From Ignelater luminosus (lineage: Eukaryota; Arthropoda; Insecta; Coleoptera; Elateridae): DNA of 64,000 nucleotides. This document shows positions 46,437-59,043 of this stretch, piece after piece. The number at the start of each line of letters is the position of its first letter. The stretch's first letter is position 1. The stretch covers positions 1 through 64,000 of the forward strand of contig VTPC01002277.1 of assembly GCA_011009095.1 (NCBI GenBank), written 5' to 3'. The notes under the pieces were generated by a model, which did no database searches, was not told where the DNA came from, and saw only the letters and a list, made by a program, of their open reading frames with translations. A program made the translations under genes and the position numbers.

Positions 46437-47179
46437 CTTGTACAAAACACAACATTACAGAATCACTCATACACATAATACAACAAAAACCAACAGATTG
46501 TTTTAAGAACGTGGGCTGCCGCTGTTAATAGTAGTAAAAGTTCAACGTTCCAGCTTCTCGCTAATTACACCCATTTCTTTGTAGTTTGTATATTTTATTG
46601 GTTAGAATTTGTCCAAATTATAAAAACGTGACATCAACTTGCATTTGCCGAATTTATTTAAATAGATTCATTCATAAAGAAATGTGTTCTTTCTGATGCT
46701 GCATTAGTTAAAACTGGTTAAGTAATTAAGGCAATTATGAAGTATTGTAGGTCATCTAGCAGAATGGCAGTTTTGCAGAATTTTTTTTCTTTTCGTTTTG
46801 CGTTTGATTACTTTTGTAGGCACGCGGATCTTTGTTGATGAGAAATTGCTTTAGAATTAGATGTAAAATTATAAACTTAAACCTGTTCCTCTTGTATTAC
46901 GTCAAATTTCCATTACCAATTGGTCCAGTAAAGCAGGCGTCGACATGAAGATTTTCCAGTTATTTTTGTCGATTTCTAGATTTTTATCCCATTCCGGATG
47001 TGTGTGATTTTTCTAATAAATTGCTCAAAAATCGTAAACAGTCAATCACAAATTTTTTAAAACCATTTTTCTTTTAAAAAACGAGATTACAAATAACAAA
47101 TATTTAATTGTTTAATGAAGAAGGTAACAGTTATTATTTCAAAAAAAGGGTATGTACTAGTTTTTTTTTAAAAAAACCA

Positions 47180-47400
47180 CCGCGTTTTTGGGTGTCGCGA
47201 GATCGCGAACGCGGCTGTCGGAGAAACTGACAACGGGTCGCGGCCTTACGTCCACCGTTGTTCGTTTGAATGTGTGTGTGAGTGCTTTCCCCCAGCCCCT
47301 CACGTCTCTTAGCAACAGCTACAGCTGACTTGCTCCCCCTCAGTTCTGTTTGCTATCGACCGCACGTGTGTTATAGGAAAACCAAATGAGACGACTGGGT
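47180..47400 (-). promoter_or_regulatory. CpG-dense island, candidate promoter / first exon
   Basis: About 220 bp with many CpG dinucleotides (for example GTCGCGAGATCGCGAACGCG) stands out sharply from AT-rich flanks. It contains a CACGTG E-box at about 47364 and, on the minus strand, a TCAGTT initiator-like string and a donor-like GGAC|GTAAGG at about 47249. If used, that donor would give an 813-bp intron to the acceptor of the 46352-46436 exon. No ATG occurs on the minus strand between 47390 and 47250, so a first exon here would be non-coding. Direction is inferred, not shown. Confidence 0.4.
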
Positions 47401-49520
47401 TCCCTTTTTGATACTGCTCATTTTTCAGAATTTTCCGGATGCTTTAGAAAATTTCCAAAGTGTTTCCGTGGGAGAAGGGAGATAAATGAATGTAGCAGAT
47501 TTAAACACGATTGAATTTAGTCTTTCTTGTTTTTTTATTGGATTTGATAAATATTAGATGTTTTAGATAAATTAAGAAATGAATCTATTGTTAGTCTACT
47601 TATTTAAACAAATGTTGAATACCTAAAAGAAGACACAGTCAATTACACAAGCTGTAATAAATGCTACCTATAAGATGATATTCGGTTTTTCCTCTTTCGG
47701 GTAATCGGAATAATTAAAGTACGGGAAATCTACAGCTTCAACATTTATCTCTGTGTAGAGGCAAGAGCAATAAGAATAAATTCTGGTGCATACGTAAATA
47801 CAAGTGACTGACAGAGGAATTGATTTGTTTTTATTGTTGCAGAATCATACATTTTAATTAAATGTTGGTAACTATTACAGTTACTGGTAGTTTTCATAAT
47901 CTCTTTTTGTTGCTGTTTTCCTTAGGTTTTCGGTATTTTATGTTCAGTTACGTTTTTTACTACATTCTTGATTTAATAAATTGTTTTTAGCTTTAGAATT
48001 ACTTCGCTGGTAGTTGTAAAATGTTATGACGCTAACTGTAACACTAATTTTTATAGTGAATGTTTTGCTTTTTACAGCTCCTTTTAAGACCTCATGTATT
48101 TGTTTGAAGATTTTTACCGAACACTATGATGAAGATGCTAACTGTCTTACTTCAATTTGTTCATTTTGATCTGTTTCAACTAAATACGTATTGATACCAT
48201 TTCATAAGTACTAATTGCAAGATTGAATCTATCTATGAAAAATAAACAATCTAATGAAATCCCTACAGTTGATAATTTCCTTATAGCAACTCAAACCCTG
48301 ACTATCAAAACTTGATATTCCGACAAGAAAAGAAATCAAGATATGTTTACCTTCCAGAGAGAAGTTTGTACATCAGAGTTTAAGTGTCTAAAAGAGTCTT
48401 TCTCACCTTTGCTATGATGGCATGCTTAATCGCTTTTATTTTTTTTTGCGCCACACAGCTGATTATCAATAAAACGACATTTTCTGTCCAAAATAAATTA
48501 AAAGATCATTCCTCCAAAGCCGTCAGCCGAAGTGGTTCTGGGTGAAGTTTTGATAAAAATTTAATTGTGTACTGTCTTGTGAGGCGGAGTCTTGGAAGGG
48601 TCGTTGGGGTTCAAGATTAGTCTAGTAGCATCTATCAATGTTTCTCTGAAAATAGATAGTTTTCGAAGCACATGATGTTTAAGTTTAACTAGCCTTCGAA
48701 CTTTTCATGGTTAGGGTATATTATATCACAATAGTTTTATACGTATAGTATATCCTTGTAGTTATGAAATTTGTATCAAGAGTACAAATAGATTACTTTT
48801 CATTCAAATTCAATATAGAAAGGACAATTCAAGAGAAAGTCTTTATTTCCAAGTTCGTACTCCTTCTAACTCTCTTGTGTTGTATGAATTTCCGATTTAA
48901 TGAGCATGAAGCGGTTCTTGTCACTCTAAGTATTTGGATTTTTCTGTTAGCAAATTTCTAGCTTTAAATATGTCCAAGCTAATACGTGTCGTCAATCTTT
49001 AGAAAAGAATATGGTTTTGATCAGTGTCAACTAATTTTCACTTTGGATAATCCAACTTTGAATCAGATTCTCGTTTTGGTCTTCTTGGTCTTTAGATCTT
49101 AATCATTATAGAAGAGCCAAATTGAACTGCGATGCAGCTTTGGGTAGAATTATTGCTTTTGTTGTACTTTTATTTATTTTTCCACTATTAAGATAATATT
49201 GGTTTCCATGTAAGAAACATAGCGTTAAAATATCTGTTAACGATAATAATTAAAGAGCGAATTTCTAGCTTTAATGCTTTTGATGAATATTGTAATGATC
49301 AACAATCTCTCTTTAAATATTCATGAATCACAGTAAAAGAAATTACTTGACGCAAAACTTTTTATGCTTTTTTGTTGCTTTGTTGCGTTTTTATGTTTAT
49401 ATATCACGTTCTTGCTTATTTAAAGCTTACTTTTAAATTTTTGGTGTATTTAGATTGACAAAAACAATTTGGTATTTAGTTATATATTTACCTGCAACGT
49501 TTTTTGGTTTGCTTCAAAAT
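47401..49520. other. No recognisable gene; AT-rich spacer
   Basis: Short motif-free frames only. No paired repeats were seen. Confidence 0.4.
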
Positions 49521-49527
49521 TCGACAA

Positions 49528-49815
49528 AGTATTGATCTTTACTTGAAATAAGTGAGGTAGGATCTAAACCGTTAAGTGTACCGTTAAGTTCTACCTATAA
49601 CTAGTTTTTATTTCCAATTCGTATTCATTTCTTTTTTCAGAAAAGCATTGATTTTTACTTAAAATAGTTATTTACAATAGACTCTAACCCTGCACAACCC
49701 TCCTTGCACTTTCTTGCTTTCTTTGTTAGAATATATTGACTTTTACTTAAAATAGGTGTGGTGGGGTCTAAACTGTCAAGTGTACCGTTAAGCCTTACGC
49801 ACATCTAGTTTTGCA
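49528..49815 (+). repeat. Three diverged tandem units of about 100 bp
   Basis: Units starting near 49528, 49642 and 49723 share TATTGAxTTTTACTTxAAATA. The first and third also share TCTAAAC, GTCAAGTGTACCGTTAAG-type sequence and a CTAGTTTT end. The middle unit is the most diverged. No coding content. Confidence 0.6.
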
Positions 49816-49899
49816 AAATAATTTAGCTTTTCTCAAAAACAATTACAGTTTTGTAGGTAAAGCGATATAAATCTCTTGAAGCACAGACAGTTTCCTAGG

Positions 49900-51028
49900 T
49901 GGAATCCGTGAAAATAATTACTAATTTTAAAAATGCCATATGAGCTGTCCCTGGAAATATTGAACAAGTAGTAAGAACAAAATTAGAAGAAGTCTTATCA
50001 AAAAATGAGGGATTCCAAATATTTATAAAATATCAATTAAGTGGCGAAATGATTTAAACACAGATCCAGCTATTACGCCTAAGTTCAAATATGCACCCAT
50101 AAAAAGTAGAACATTTAATAATAGTAATTAACCGTTTCCAGCAGGAATAGTTTTTATTCATATAGTTTGACTTTTGTAAAATTTGTTTATACAGGGTGAT
50201 CATTTTAAAACTTCCCACCTTGAATAACCCTTTAATTAGTAAAATTATCAAAGATCGCTGAAACGCGTCGATTTTGTTTTGGAGGGGGACATTTAATAAC
50301 CTACTCTAGTCAGTTGAGAAAGTTACACCCTCCCCCTCCAACCACCCCCTCCCCAGAATTTTAAATAGCACTACCCCATGTATGATATATCATTTTACAG
50401 GGTATAAAATTATCAATCTTTTACATTAAGTAAAATCAAAATCGGCCCAGCGATTCGTGAACTAGAGATGAAAATGTATTTAATTTAATCAATACATTTC
50501 TGTGTATAGTTCACGAACAGCTGAGCCGATTTTAATTTTCTTTGATGTAAAAGATTGAGAATATTATACCCTTTAAAATGATATATCACGCATAGGGTAG
50601 TGCCATTTAAAATCTTGGGAAGGGCGTGGTTGGGGGGAGGGTGAAAGTTTCCCAACTGACTAGAGTAGGTTATTAAATGTCCCCCTCCAAAACAAGATCG
50701 ACGCTTTACAGCGATTTTTGATAATTTTACTAATTAAAAAGTTATTCAAGGTGGGAAGTTTTAAAATTATCACCCTGTATGTATGTAACCTAGTACCTAA
50801 AAAAATTTCATTACTATCTAACGACTTCATTTCTAACAAAAAAAAAGTATATTTTTTATTCAAGTATTTGTGTTAATTAGAAAATACAATAAAGTTCTAT
50901 TTTGTTTCCATGTATATGCATTTTTCGTGTTTTCTTAGCTTAAGTTGGTGCTTTTTTGGGCAATGTTTTGTGCCTTTTTGAGCACTTATTGTGGGATTTT
51001 TTGTGCTTAAACATCCGGTCTCTAGTAA
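49900..51028 (+). pseudogene. Second hAT relic: transposase C-terminus and 3' end
   Basis: The plus strand near 49945-50025 reads AVPGNIEQVVRTKLEEVLSK followed by NEGFQIF. Then comes FKYAPIKS at about 50083-50106, corresponding to the APITSVDVE box of the CGGBP1-like hAT family seen at 18620-20049. Frames change within it. A foldback element (50192-50777) interrupts the relic. Beyond that, a region rich in GTGCTTTTTTG-type repeats ends CCGGTCTCTAGT at about 51028, which resembles a hAT terminus. Both the right end and the membership of the tail are inferred. Confidence 0.5.
50192..50777. mobile_element. Near-complete palindromic foldback element, family CAGGGTGATC
   Basis: The element is 586 bp: two arms of about 285 bp, roughly 90% complementary, and a loop of about 10 bp at the centre (near 50485). 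TA flanks both ends (50190-50191 and 50778-50779). The arms contain a C-rich (G-rich on the other arm) stretch around 50322-50357. A 5'-truncated sister lies at 59044-59461. Transcribed from either strand it would fold into one very long hairpin. No coding capacity. Confidence 0.9.
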
Positions 51029-51799
51029 TAATTGCAAATATTCGTAATGGTTAAAATGGATAAAAACGGACTTTCTAAACTGAGACCCAGGTAGACAGCA
51101 AAGGTCATTTTGTAAAGATGATCAAAGGGCGAAGAGAAAACTGTACAAATGAATTTACCAGTCTGAGTTGATAACAGTAAATCTTTTCTGTTTTCCTTAT
51201 TAATTGGTGCACAATGCGACAGAGTAGGGAAGAAAAGAATTTTACGGTTTGTTTTGGATAAGTCTTTTCAGTATTATCGATTTTTCAATCAACTTCTATA
51301 TGGTAAAATAATATTTTTTGTTGGTACTAAGGCACAAGAGGTTCTTAAACCATTTCATTAATCAGTTATGAAATTTGCCAGGCCTTAATCCTGAGGATTG
51401 CATAACGTGGCAATTGTCTTTATATGGGAAGAAAAGTCAAGGTTAGTCTAACCCATCAGTCTTGAAGATCCTGAAAGTAACATCCGTGCTGACAGCTCTT
51501 TCTAGAGCCTCTGTTGTGTTCACCTCCATGTGCCATACATACACAGCACCTGTCTTGTGCCGATCTGTTTTGCACTACAATGGTGATACAAGTTGCTATT
51601 CCAACATAATTATTACTACGCGCATTATTAAAAACCTGAAGACGTTGTTAAACAGCTTTGTTAAAAAAAAAGTTCAGCAATGGCTACAGTGGTTTTGTAT
51701 TATCGAGTTTGTTGATACATTTCTGACCACATCAGTATTAACGTTGTGACGTTATACTGTTGTTTTCTTAACTATTCATTTAACTGAGTTTGCTTAGAA
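51029..51799. other. Spacer, nothing recognised
   Basis: A 95-codon plus-strand frame at 51462-51749 has no recognised motif. No repeats were found. Confidence 0.35.
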
Positions 51800-53330
51800 A
51801 AGTTGTGCAAGTGGTGTCTCTAGAATCTCTCGATTGAGAAAACACAAGGTTCTATCCGTAAATCAATCAGAATTTTGCCCATACCATAGTTGTACTACAT
51901 CTGTATTATATGTAACTGACGATATAATTCAGGCTTATAACAAGGGTAATCGTAAGTTTCTGAAACTGAATGCGTTACATTGAAATCGTTTTTAGGCAAA
52001 ACCATCTAAGCGATTTTCGACCTTAGGTACTTCAAATAGATTTGCAGGTAGTAAAGGATTACTGCAAATCTTCATTAATGGTTACTCTTGTAAAGGAATA
52101 ATCCTTTGTCAAAGGTTATGTCTAGTGACATGTTGACGACATTTTAAATCTCATAATCCTTCACTACTTGGAGATCTGTTTAAAGTACCAAAGGTTGAGA
52201 ATTGCTTAAATAATCTTGCCTAAAATCGCTTTCAATGTAACGCATTCAGTTCGAGAGACTGTATATTGCTAGACTTTTAGATTACACTAAAGCTTTCGAT
52301 ACTATCAACCATGATCTTTTGCATGCAGGACTTAGTCGGGATGCAGTTGGTCTGTTAGAAAACCATTTAATTAATAGAATGCAAAGTATTTGTGCAGGGG
52401 ATAAACTATCTACCGGTGTCTCTATTAATAAAGGATTACCACAAGGATCTGTTATAGATCTATTGCTGTTTAGCTTGTACACCAGCGAGTTGTGTGAGCG
52501 CGTAAAACCTGCACATATGTACAGTGTGGCTGTTCAATTATTGACCCAATTATTAGTGACTTATCATCTATTTCTAACTACTCAAAAGAACAAGTCATAC
52601 TTCTAAATTCGTCAAAATCTTTTATATTACTTTTAGACAAATCAGTGAGTAATATACATCTTCGGCCTATAATTGTAGATGGTGTCGAAATATAGGTAGT
52701 TGACACTGCAAAAAATCCGGGTTTGTAAATCGACAAAACTTTTAGGTTCAACAAGCAAATATGCAGTTACTTATATACAAAAGGTCTTTTGTAATTTAAA
52801 ACTGTTATAGCTACATCGTCAGTACCTTACCATAAAGACTAAAATACTATGATGCAAATCACTCGTTTTATCAGTTGCATATTATACCGATACATGGTTC
52901 TTGCCTTGATTAAGGTACATTTCAATGTACACAGCATGTTTAAAATCCATGATTACGTTTTATATACGGATTACCCAGACATGAGCACATTCCTCACAAG
53001 TTAGCTGAAACTACCTGGTTAAATATGAAAGACTGACAACTCCTCCATACTGCCGTTCTGTACCATAAGATAATAATAAACAAGCAACCACCTTGTCTGT
53101 ACAATAAAATATGATTCAGAAGAGATCTATTATACAACGTTAATTCGTAACATCGGGGGTTACTACTGTACCTCAACACAGCATTACTTACTATGAACTA
53201 TCGTTTACGAATGGTGTCGCAAAGATCTACAATGACATTCCAGAATAAATAAAAGTTTTGTCCGTTAATAGTTTTAGAAACGATTTATTCTCATTTTTAT
53301 TTAATAATCAGCATTGACAAGTCGTCGATC
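51800..53330 (+). pseudogene. Jockey/CR1-like LINE reverse transcriptase fragment, interrupted
   Basis: The part left of the nested element reads SEFCPYHSCTTSVLYVTDDI with IQAYNKG. The part right of it continues LLDYTKAFDTINHDLL (about 52278-52325), which contains the first catalytic block. GLPQGSVIDLLLFSLYTSEL follows at about 52434-52493. The YADD box is no longer intact (HMYSVAVQLL). The C-terminal region, including PPCLYNKI near 53090, follows in shifted frames to about 53330. Several stops and frame changes occur. The endonuclease and 3' end are not recognised. Order and spacing fit jockey/CR1-type LINEs. Confidence 0.82.
51966..52249. mobile_element. 284-bp foldback MITE inserted in the LINE reverse transcriptase
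   Basis: The inverted arms of about 95 bp begin CTGAATGCGTTACATTGAAA. The LINE coding sequence resumes directly after the element. The 9-bp flanks TTTCTGAAA (51957-51965) and TTCGAGAGA (52250-52258) match at 5 of 9 positions and sit exactly where one copy is needed to keep the LINE frame. They are probably an old target duplication. No coding capacity. Nine bp would suggest a Mutator-like origin, but the evidence is weak. Confidence 0.75.
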
Positions 53331-56199
53331 TAGCAGTCCTTATATAGTATTTTCTTTCTTTTTGGAACGGGTCTTTTCATCACTATATCTATAAGTTACT
53401 AGCTATGGGTACAATTGTTAAAACAATGACTGCCATGGTATTTATCTGGTAGATGAATTTGCCAAGAGATGAGAAGACCCGACCTTATTATTTGTCAGTT
53501 ATTTATTTAATTTTATGTTCGCTTTTTTGTACAAATATGAGAGGTAGGAAGAACAGCTCTGGCGAACCTTCTCCTATTCTTTTAAGAATAAAAAATTTAT
53601 TTATTTATTGTGAAGTACGAACAAATAAAAGAGTCTGCAACATAGATGGGACCCAAATCTTTGGAGGTCTTGAGGGATACCTAGAAAATTGCGACTACTG
53701 CGAAATGCAGCGATCAATTCAAGCCGCCGCGCCATAAGTAAAGTTGATGAAAAAATGTTTTAATCAATTTAATCCAGATTTGTTTTACAAGTAGCCCTCA
53801 TATTGTGTCTTATTGGGGATTAAATTGCATAAGTTACAATCCACCTGCCATTAAAAGTGTAAACCGCCAAAATACACAAATGTGTTTTTATTACTGATAA
53901 TTGAAAATTTATCTTTATAACCTACGTATACAGTTATAAATTTATATACTGTGATATGCCGTTTCTAAAGGTTCAACCAGACCCATTTGAGCTTTACTTA
54001 CCCCTGCCTGATCTAGAATGAGATTAATCAGTTTTCTAACGGGTTTAAGAAAGGCATTATTAGTTAGTTTGTTACCAATCGCAGCGCCATTAACCTCTGC
54101 ACATACAAACATATTTATATCAAGATCGATTGCAATTTTCGATAAAATCTGTTACATCTGCAGAAATGGGAAAATTACTATTGTTATTTGGAGAAAACCT
54201 AATAGATAAGAGAATAGTTTTTCAAAGTTCTAGAATTATCGCAATATGGCCTCATCAGTGCTGATTAATTTATTACCGACAAGAAAAGGAAGAGGAAATA
54301 ATAAATTTTATTATTTCGAGCTACCTACTGTAAATTTTATACATGTTATTGTTATAATAACAACAAATTACATTGTATATATCATAATGTTATTATTTTA
54401 AGAGAAAGTGTTAATTTTGACAGAGAAAGTGTGTATCATATTGTTGTAGTATGGGCTATGGCGTACGAATAATATCTATGTGTATTTACCAAAACAATTT
54501 CATTTTATGAATGAAATCTGACATTTAGAAAGTAGCTACTAGCTAACATTTTAAACTTAGTGCAATTTTAGCCGTTTACAACGAAAATGGCATAGAGTAG
54601 ACAAAGATCGAAGTTTTAGAAGAAGAAAACGAATTCAAATCAATAAGTGCATTGTTACTCATGAAGTCGTCGTCGCGGCAAATGTCGACAATGGGAAAAT
54701 TAAATGAAAAGATCGATAAGAAATAATAAATGTACGTATTTCGTTCTTAAATAAAGTTATACGTAGCCCTAATGACAATGGTTAACAACATTAATTAACT
54801 GAACGAATATAAAACAATTTAGAAGTTAAAGCTTTTTTCATGTTAATAGAAAACAAAAAAAGATCCAATGATACTAAGTATACAATAAGTACAAAGATAA
54901 CTTTAAAAAAAAGCTTTAGATCATTTACTAGTAACATTTCATGTTTATGTGGGAGTTCAGAAAAACTGAAAAAGGTCATTTATGTAATATACTGTGTTTA
55001 GTAAATAACAAGGATTTCTCCAGGCCTTGGGTTGATAACGCATACTTTTTTTTGTATATTACAGTCCAAATAGAAATGTTAGGCTAAGATGAATATTGTG
55101 AAACAACGATACATCTCCTTCATTAATGGAAAAAACGTTGTCTAATATCTCGATAGTTACTACCTAAAAGTATTATTTAAAGAATTTCTATTTAAAATAA
55201 TTGAAAAAAAACGAAATTCAGTAACAAAAATGTTGGAATATTAATAGAAACAAACTGTTTAAAAATGAAAATTTAGATTATAACTTGAGAATTAATTTTC
55301 ATTTACCTAAACGCCCCGATTCAGTTTTAAACAACACCCATGTCATGTCTCCCACGGAAAAGTCCTCGGGTGAGGTATATTGATTTAAGGAAATTCTACG
55401 TATACAGGTGCACCTGGGTCTCTTCTCGAGTCATACTCATAAGCCGATTTAGTTTACATCTGAATTCTGAACATGTAAAAGGTTAGGTTTAAAGTAGGTA
55501 AAACAATCAGTTATCGTCAAAACGATTCAGTCAAGGGTAATTATTAATTATAAATGTGGAGCGTTATTATCCTAATGCTTAGGGAATTAGTTTTAGAAAT
55601 CCTATCACGTTACCATATTACCATCTCAATTGACATCAGTATAATTTTACTGCTGAAATGTGTACTGTATATCCAACTTTCTTTCATTTCTCGTAAAAAA
55701 AAGATTAAAACTCGAAGCATTGAATACTTCAAGCAATAACAATTATAAGGCATCTGCTGTCGCAGATATGCTATGATGTATTCAAATTGCTTTTCTCTTT
55801 CAGCTGCTTTAATAGAAAAAACAGTTTTTTATTATTATATTAAGCTAAATTACAAGGCTTTTTTTCCAGTTCAAGTGTAACATATGTGAGAACACCAATG
55901 CGAATACAAGGTATTAGATGGATAAAAAACCGAGTTGTTTGTCTGGAATACCAAAACTACTCACCCAAACAGAAGCTCGAATAGCCAAACCCGCCAGAGC
56001 TTTAGAAGGATAACAATATATATATAAAGTTCTTTATTTGAACACCAGACTGTTACATTACCAGTTTGACTTCTAAGACACAGGAATAACATTAGCATGA
56101 CATTATTTAAACTATAACTAAACATAAACATTAAGTAAGCAAGTGATTATTAAAAAGGATATAATATTTTATCAAATTCTTGCAGACATCAGTTATCCA
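53331..56199. other. No recognised gene
   Basis: Plus-strand frame 53453-53737 (94 codons) has several Cys residues near its C-terminus but no family I recognise. Plus-strand 54018-54209 and minus-strand 54791-54979 are short and unremarkable. No paired repeats were seen. Confidence 0.35.
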
Positions 56200-57550
56200 T
56201 AATGGACCTGTTAATAGAATTAGATAACTTGTAACGCTAAACTGCAAAACTGAACTCTTTTACAAAAGTTGAACTTAAAGCATTACATTCCAATTAAGCC
56301 GATTAAGGCGGGAACACTTTATTTTTTAAGTCACATTCTGACATTCTTGTTTTATCTCAAGGTTTTTAAGTTTAATAAATAACATCTCTATTTTATCTCT
56401 CTATACTAATAAGTAATATAACCAAATATCCGCTACAAAACTGACGCCCAACGTGGGGCCGTTTTAAGGAACCGTCATACAACATCTACGAAGCGTCAGT
56501 ATCAGGCTGCTGCTTCGAATCCGAAGTGGTGGATTGGGGAGAAGTGATTTAGTACCTGCCGTAGTAAGCATACTGATAGAAGAATGGTTCCAATGATGAC
56601 CTGGAGTCCATGAAACCTTGTGGCTATAAAAGATGTAACCAAATAATTTGTGTTAATAAAAATGACAACAAAAATTTTTCCCAAGCAGATAATTGTACAA
56701 AAGCTGGAACTATGAAAATATCAAAATATGTTTATATTCATGACTGCGTAATTCTGGGTTCAAAAGTGTTACATTATGATTATGTGTATTCATCAAGGAC
56801 GAACTTCTTGGAAGTGCCAAAGGTCGACATCAACACATGGTACATAAGTAAATGTTTAAAGATATTTGTATATCCGGAGGAGCGTGTTATCCAGCATGGT
56901 ATGTTACGTTTCGGATTTGTGAGAGCTTATTTCCATGGCAATCGGTCTGATCTATATTAAAGTTTATCAAAAGCGTCTATTTGTATATTGTAGTTTAACT
57001 AATTTAATATTTTAATATACACCAGTTATTGAATTGTCAGCAAAGAAGTCTGCAGTAGCTCCTCTAGGAATGCGAGCTCAAAGGTTAATGCAACTGCAAC
57101 CAATACAAAACGTTTGCAAGGTACTTTCCTAGTAGAAAAGATGATGAATTAGAGCGTTCATTGCTGCAGTAACTACCTGTAGGCACTGAGTAAATACATC
57201 AAAAACAAGTGCTCTACTTTCTTACAGAACTTGAGGTCACTTGGTGAATCTGTAGAAAATGCGTATAGAATTTACCAAGGACTGTCTTCAGTAAAGCAGG
57301 AGAACAGTGTGGCTACAGATATCTTTCATTATAGTAACGCATGAAAGTCTCTGATGTAAGGGATCATCAGATACGACATGATGCCAACGTTACTGAATTA
57401 CAATTATTCTACTATATTGTTTGCGGCTCTGGAAACATTTATGGTTTTAACACTTGTCCTACCCATACATGTATTGGATGGCGAAGATACTGCGCATGAG
57501 AGCATTACAGGTTGGCGATCGTTTAAGAAGTTCGAATTAATCATTTGAAC
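56200..57550 (+). mobile_element. Possible LTR retrotransposon fossil (primer-binding-site-like sequence)
   Basis: TGACGCCCAACGTGGGGCC at 56442-56460 closely resembles the primer-binding-site and leader context of insect LTR retrotransposons. The AT-rich sequence before it could be the end of a 5' LTR. The following kilobase is less AT-rich and might be old leader or gag sequence, but no conserved domain is recognised. No matching second LTR was found. The element is broken and its limits are rough. Confidence 0.35.
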
Positions 57551-57566
57551 CATCCGAAGTTATATA

Positions 57567-58446
57567 CAGTGTGTCCACATTTCGATGCTCACTATTAGGA
57601 TCTCGGGAATTGTAAAAGATACGAAGTCGGTTAAATTAAAAAAAATTTGGCTATTTTGAAGACCAGTTTACTTATGCTTTTGTTTTTTCAAGAAAGTCCA
57701 CGGCTTACTAGATATTTACTAAAAACGAAATTATCTTATTTTTTTAAATAAAAATCATTTAGTGTGCCATGACTTTGAACATATGAAAATCATTGATTTT
57801 TATCAGATAAATTACATTAGTTATGTAACAATTGCTAAAACAAAACAAAAGACGCTTTTAAGATACTTTACTGAGCATTCACAGATAGCATCAAATAAGC
57901 AGTTAATGCCCCATAAAAGCGTATTTATTTTGTTTTAGCAATTTTTGCATAGCAGATGAATTTATTTGATAAAACTCCACGACTTTGTGTGTTAGATGTC
58001 ATGGCACACTATGATGAAAACTGATTTTCACTTCATAACTCGGTAAAGCAAAAGAATATCTATGTCAAACCATGTATCACTGAAAAGCATTTAAGGCGTG
58101 CAGTTCAGTAATATGGAAATCAAGTAGGCATTCCATTAGAATTCACCGCCAAAGTAAAACAAAAGACAATTGCGAAAATAATTTTTTTGTGTTTCGGAGT
58201 AAATTCTCTAAAACACCAACTTTGCCGTTCTTTTCTATCTTTGCTCGTTCCTGAGATATTTCACTTTAAAAAAATAAGATAATTTTGTTTTTAGCAAATA
58301 TCTAGTAAGCCGTGAACTTTTTTGAAAAAACAAAAGCATAAGTAAACTAATCTCCAAAATAGCCAAGTCTTTTCTAATTTAACCGACTTCGTATCTCTTA
58401 CAATTTCCGAGATCCGAATAGTGAGCATCGAAATTGGGACACACTG
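57567..58446. mobile_element. Foldback element, family CAGTGTGTCC, copy 2 (uninterrupted)
   Basis: Arms of about 180 bp (57567-57750 and 58265-58446) are flanked by TA at 57565-57566 and 58447-58448. A second, inner inverted repeat lies within the loop: TAGTGTGCCATGAC at about 57769 faces its complement near 58001, and ATTGCTAAAACAAAA faces its complement near 57935-57950. The 880-bp element is thus a palindrome within a palindrome plus one unpaired segment (58030-58260). It serves as the undisturbed reference for the copy at 6717-8606. No coding capacity. Confidence 0.9.
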
Positions 58447-58448
58447 TA

Positions 58449-59043
58449 TACAGATGTACGCAGATGGTGACATGTATTAGGAACAAATACTTTTAGCACA
58501 AGTTGATGTTTACAACTTACATAGAATGATAGAACATAAAAGCGCTTATCCTTGACATTTCATACCATTCAAAGGTGGAAGTAGTTTTGTATACAGACAG
58601 AAGGCTGGTAACTAACTGTTGTTTTCATAAAGCAAAGTAAATGCTATTTTCCTGGTATAAATTATGCAATTAAGCAATATTGTCAGGGTATACTTGTTAG
58701 ATCTTATATTAATGTAAGTGAAATAAGATCCAAGTAATAGAGTTATTGAGATATTTTACGATTTAGATTCCTAAAAAAGAAGGTAAACGCTTGCTACAAT
58801 AACTGACCATTAAGCCACTAAACATCTGTAATAATCTAGGCCATTTTAGAACTATCTTTGATTACTTCGGCACAGAAAAAAAGTTGCAGTTAAAAGTTCT
58901 CCAATTGGAGTGATACCTACTACAATCGGTAGTAAATACAGTGACAGCAACAGGCTTCGGTATATTTTACCAAGCAATTGTAGTAACTGGTACAATGTAA
59001 AATATACTACAAATTTTGTGGTAAATATTACATACCTCTACCA
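58449..59043. other. Spacer, nothing recognised
   Basis: AT-rich sequence. Repeated TACTAC/GTAGTA-type strings occur around 58910-59000, but no gene or paired termini were found. Confidence 0.35.

Noticed and set aside
53453-53737. Cys-containing 94-codon frame as a zinc-binding protein
   Set aside because: Cysteine spacing does not fit a known finger, no supporting context, and the frame is probably fortuitous.
56610-56960. 116-codon plus-strand frame as a host gene
   Set aside because: It follows a primer-binding-site-like sequence, has no recognised domain and is more likely part of an old retroelement.
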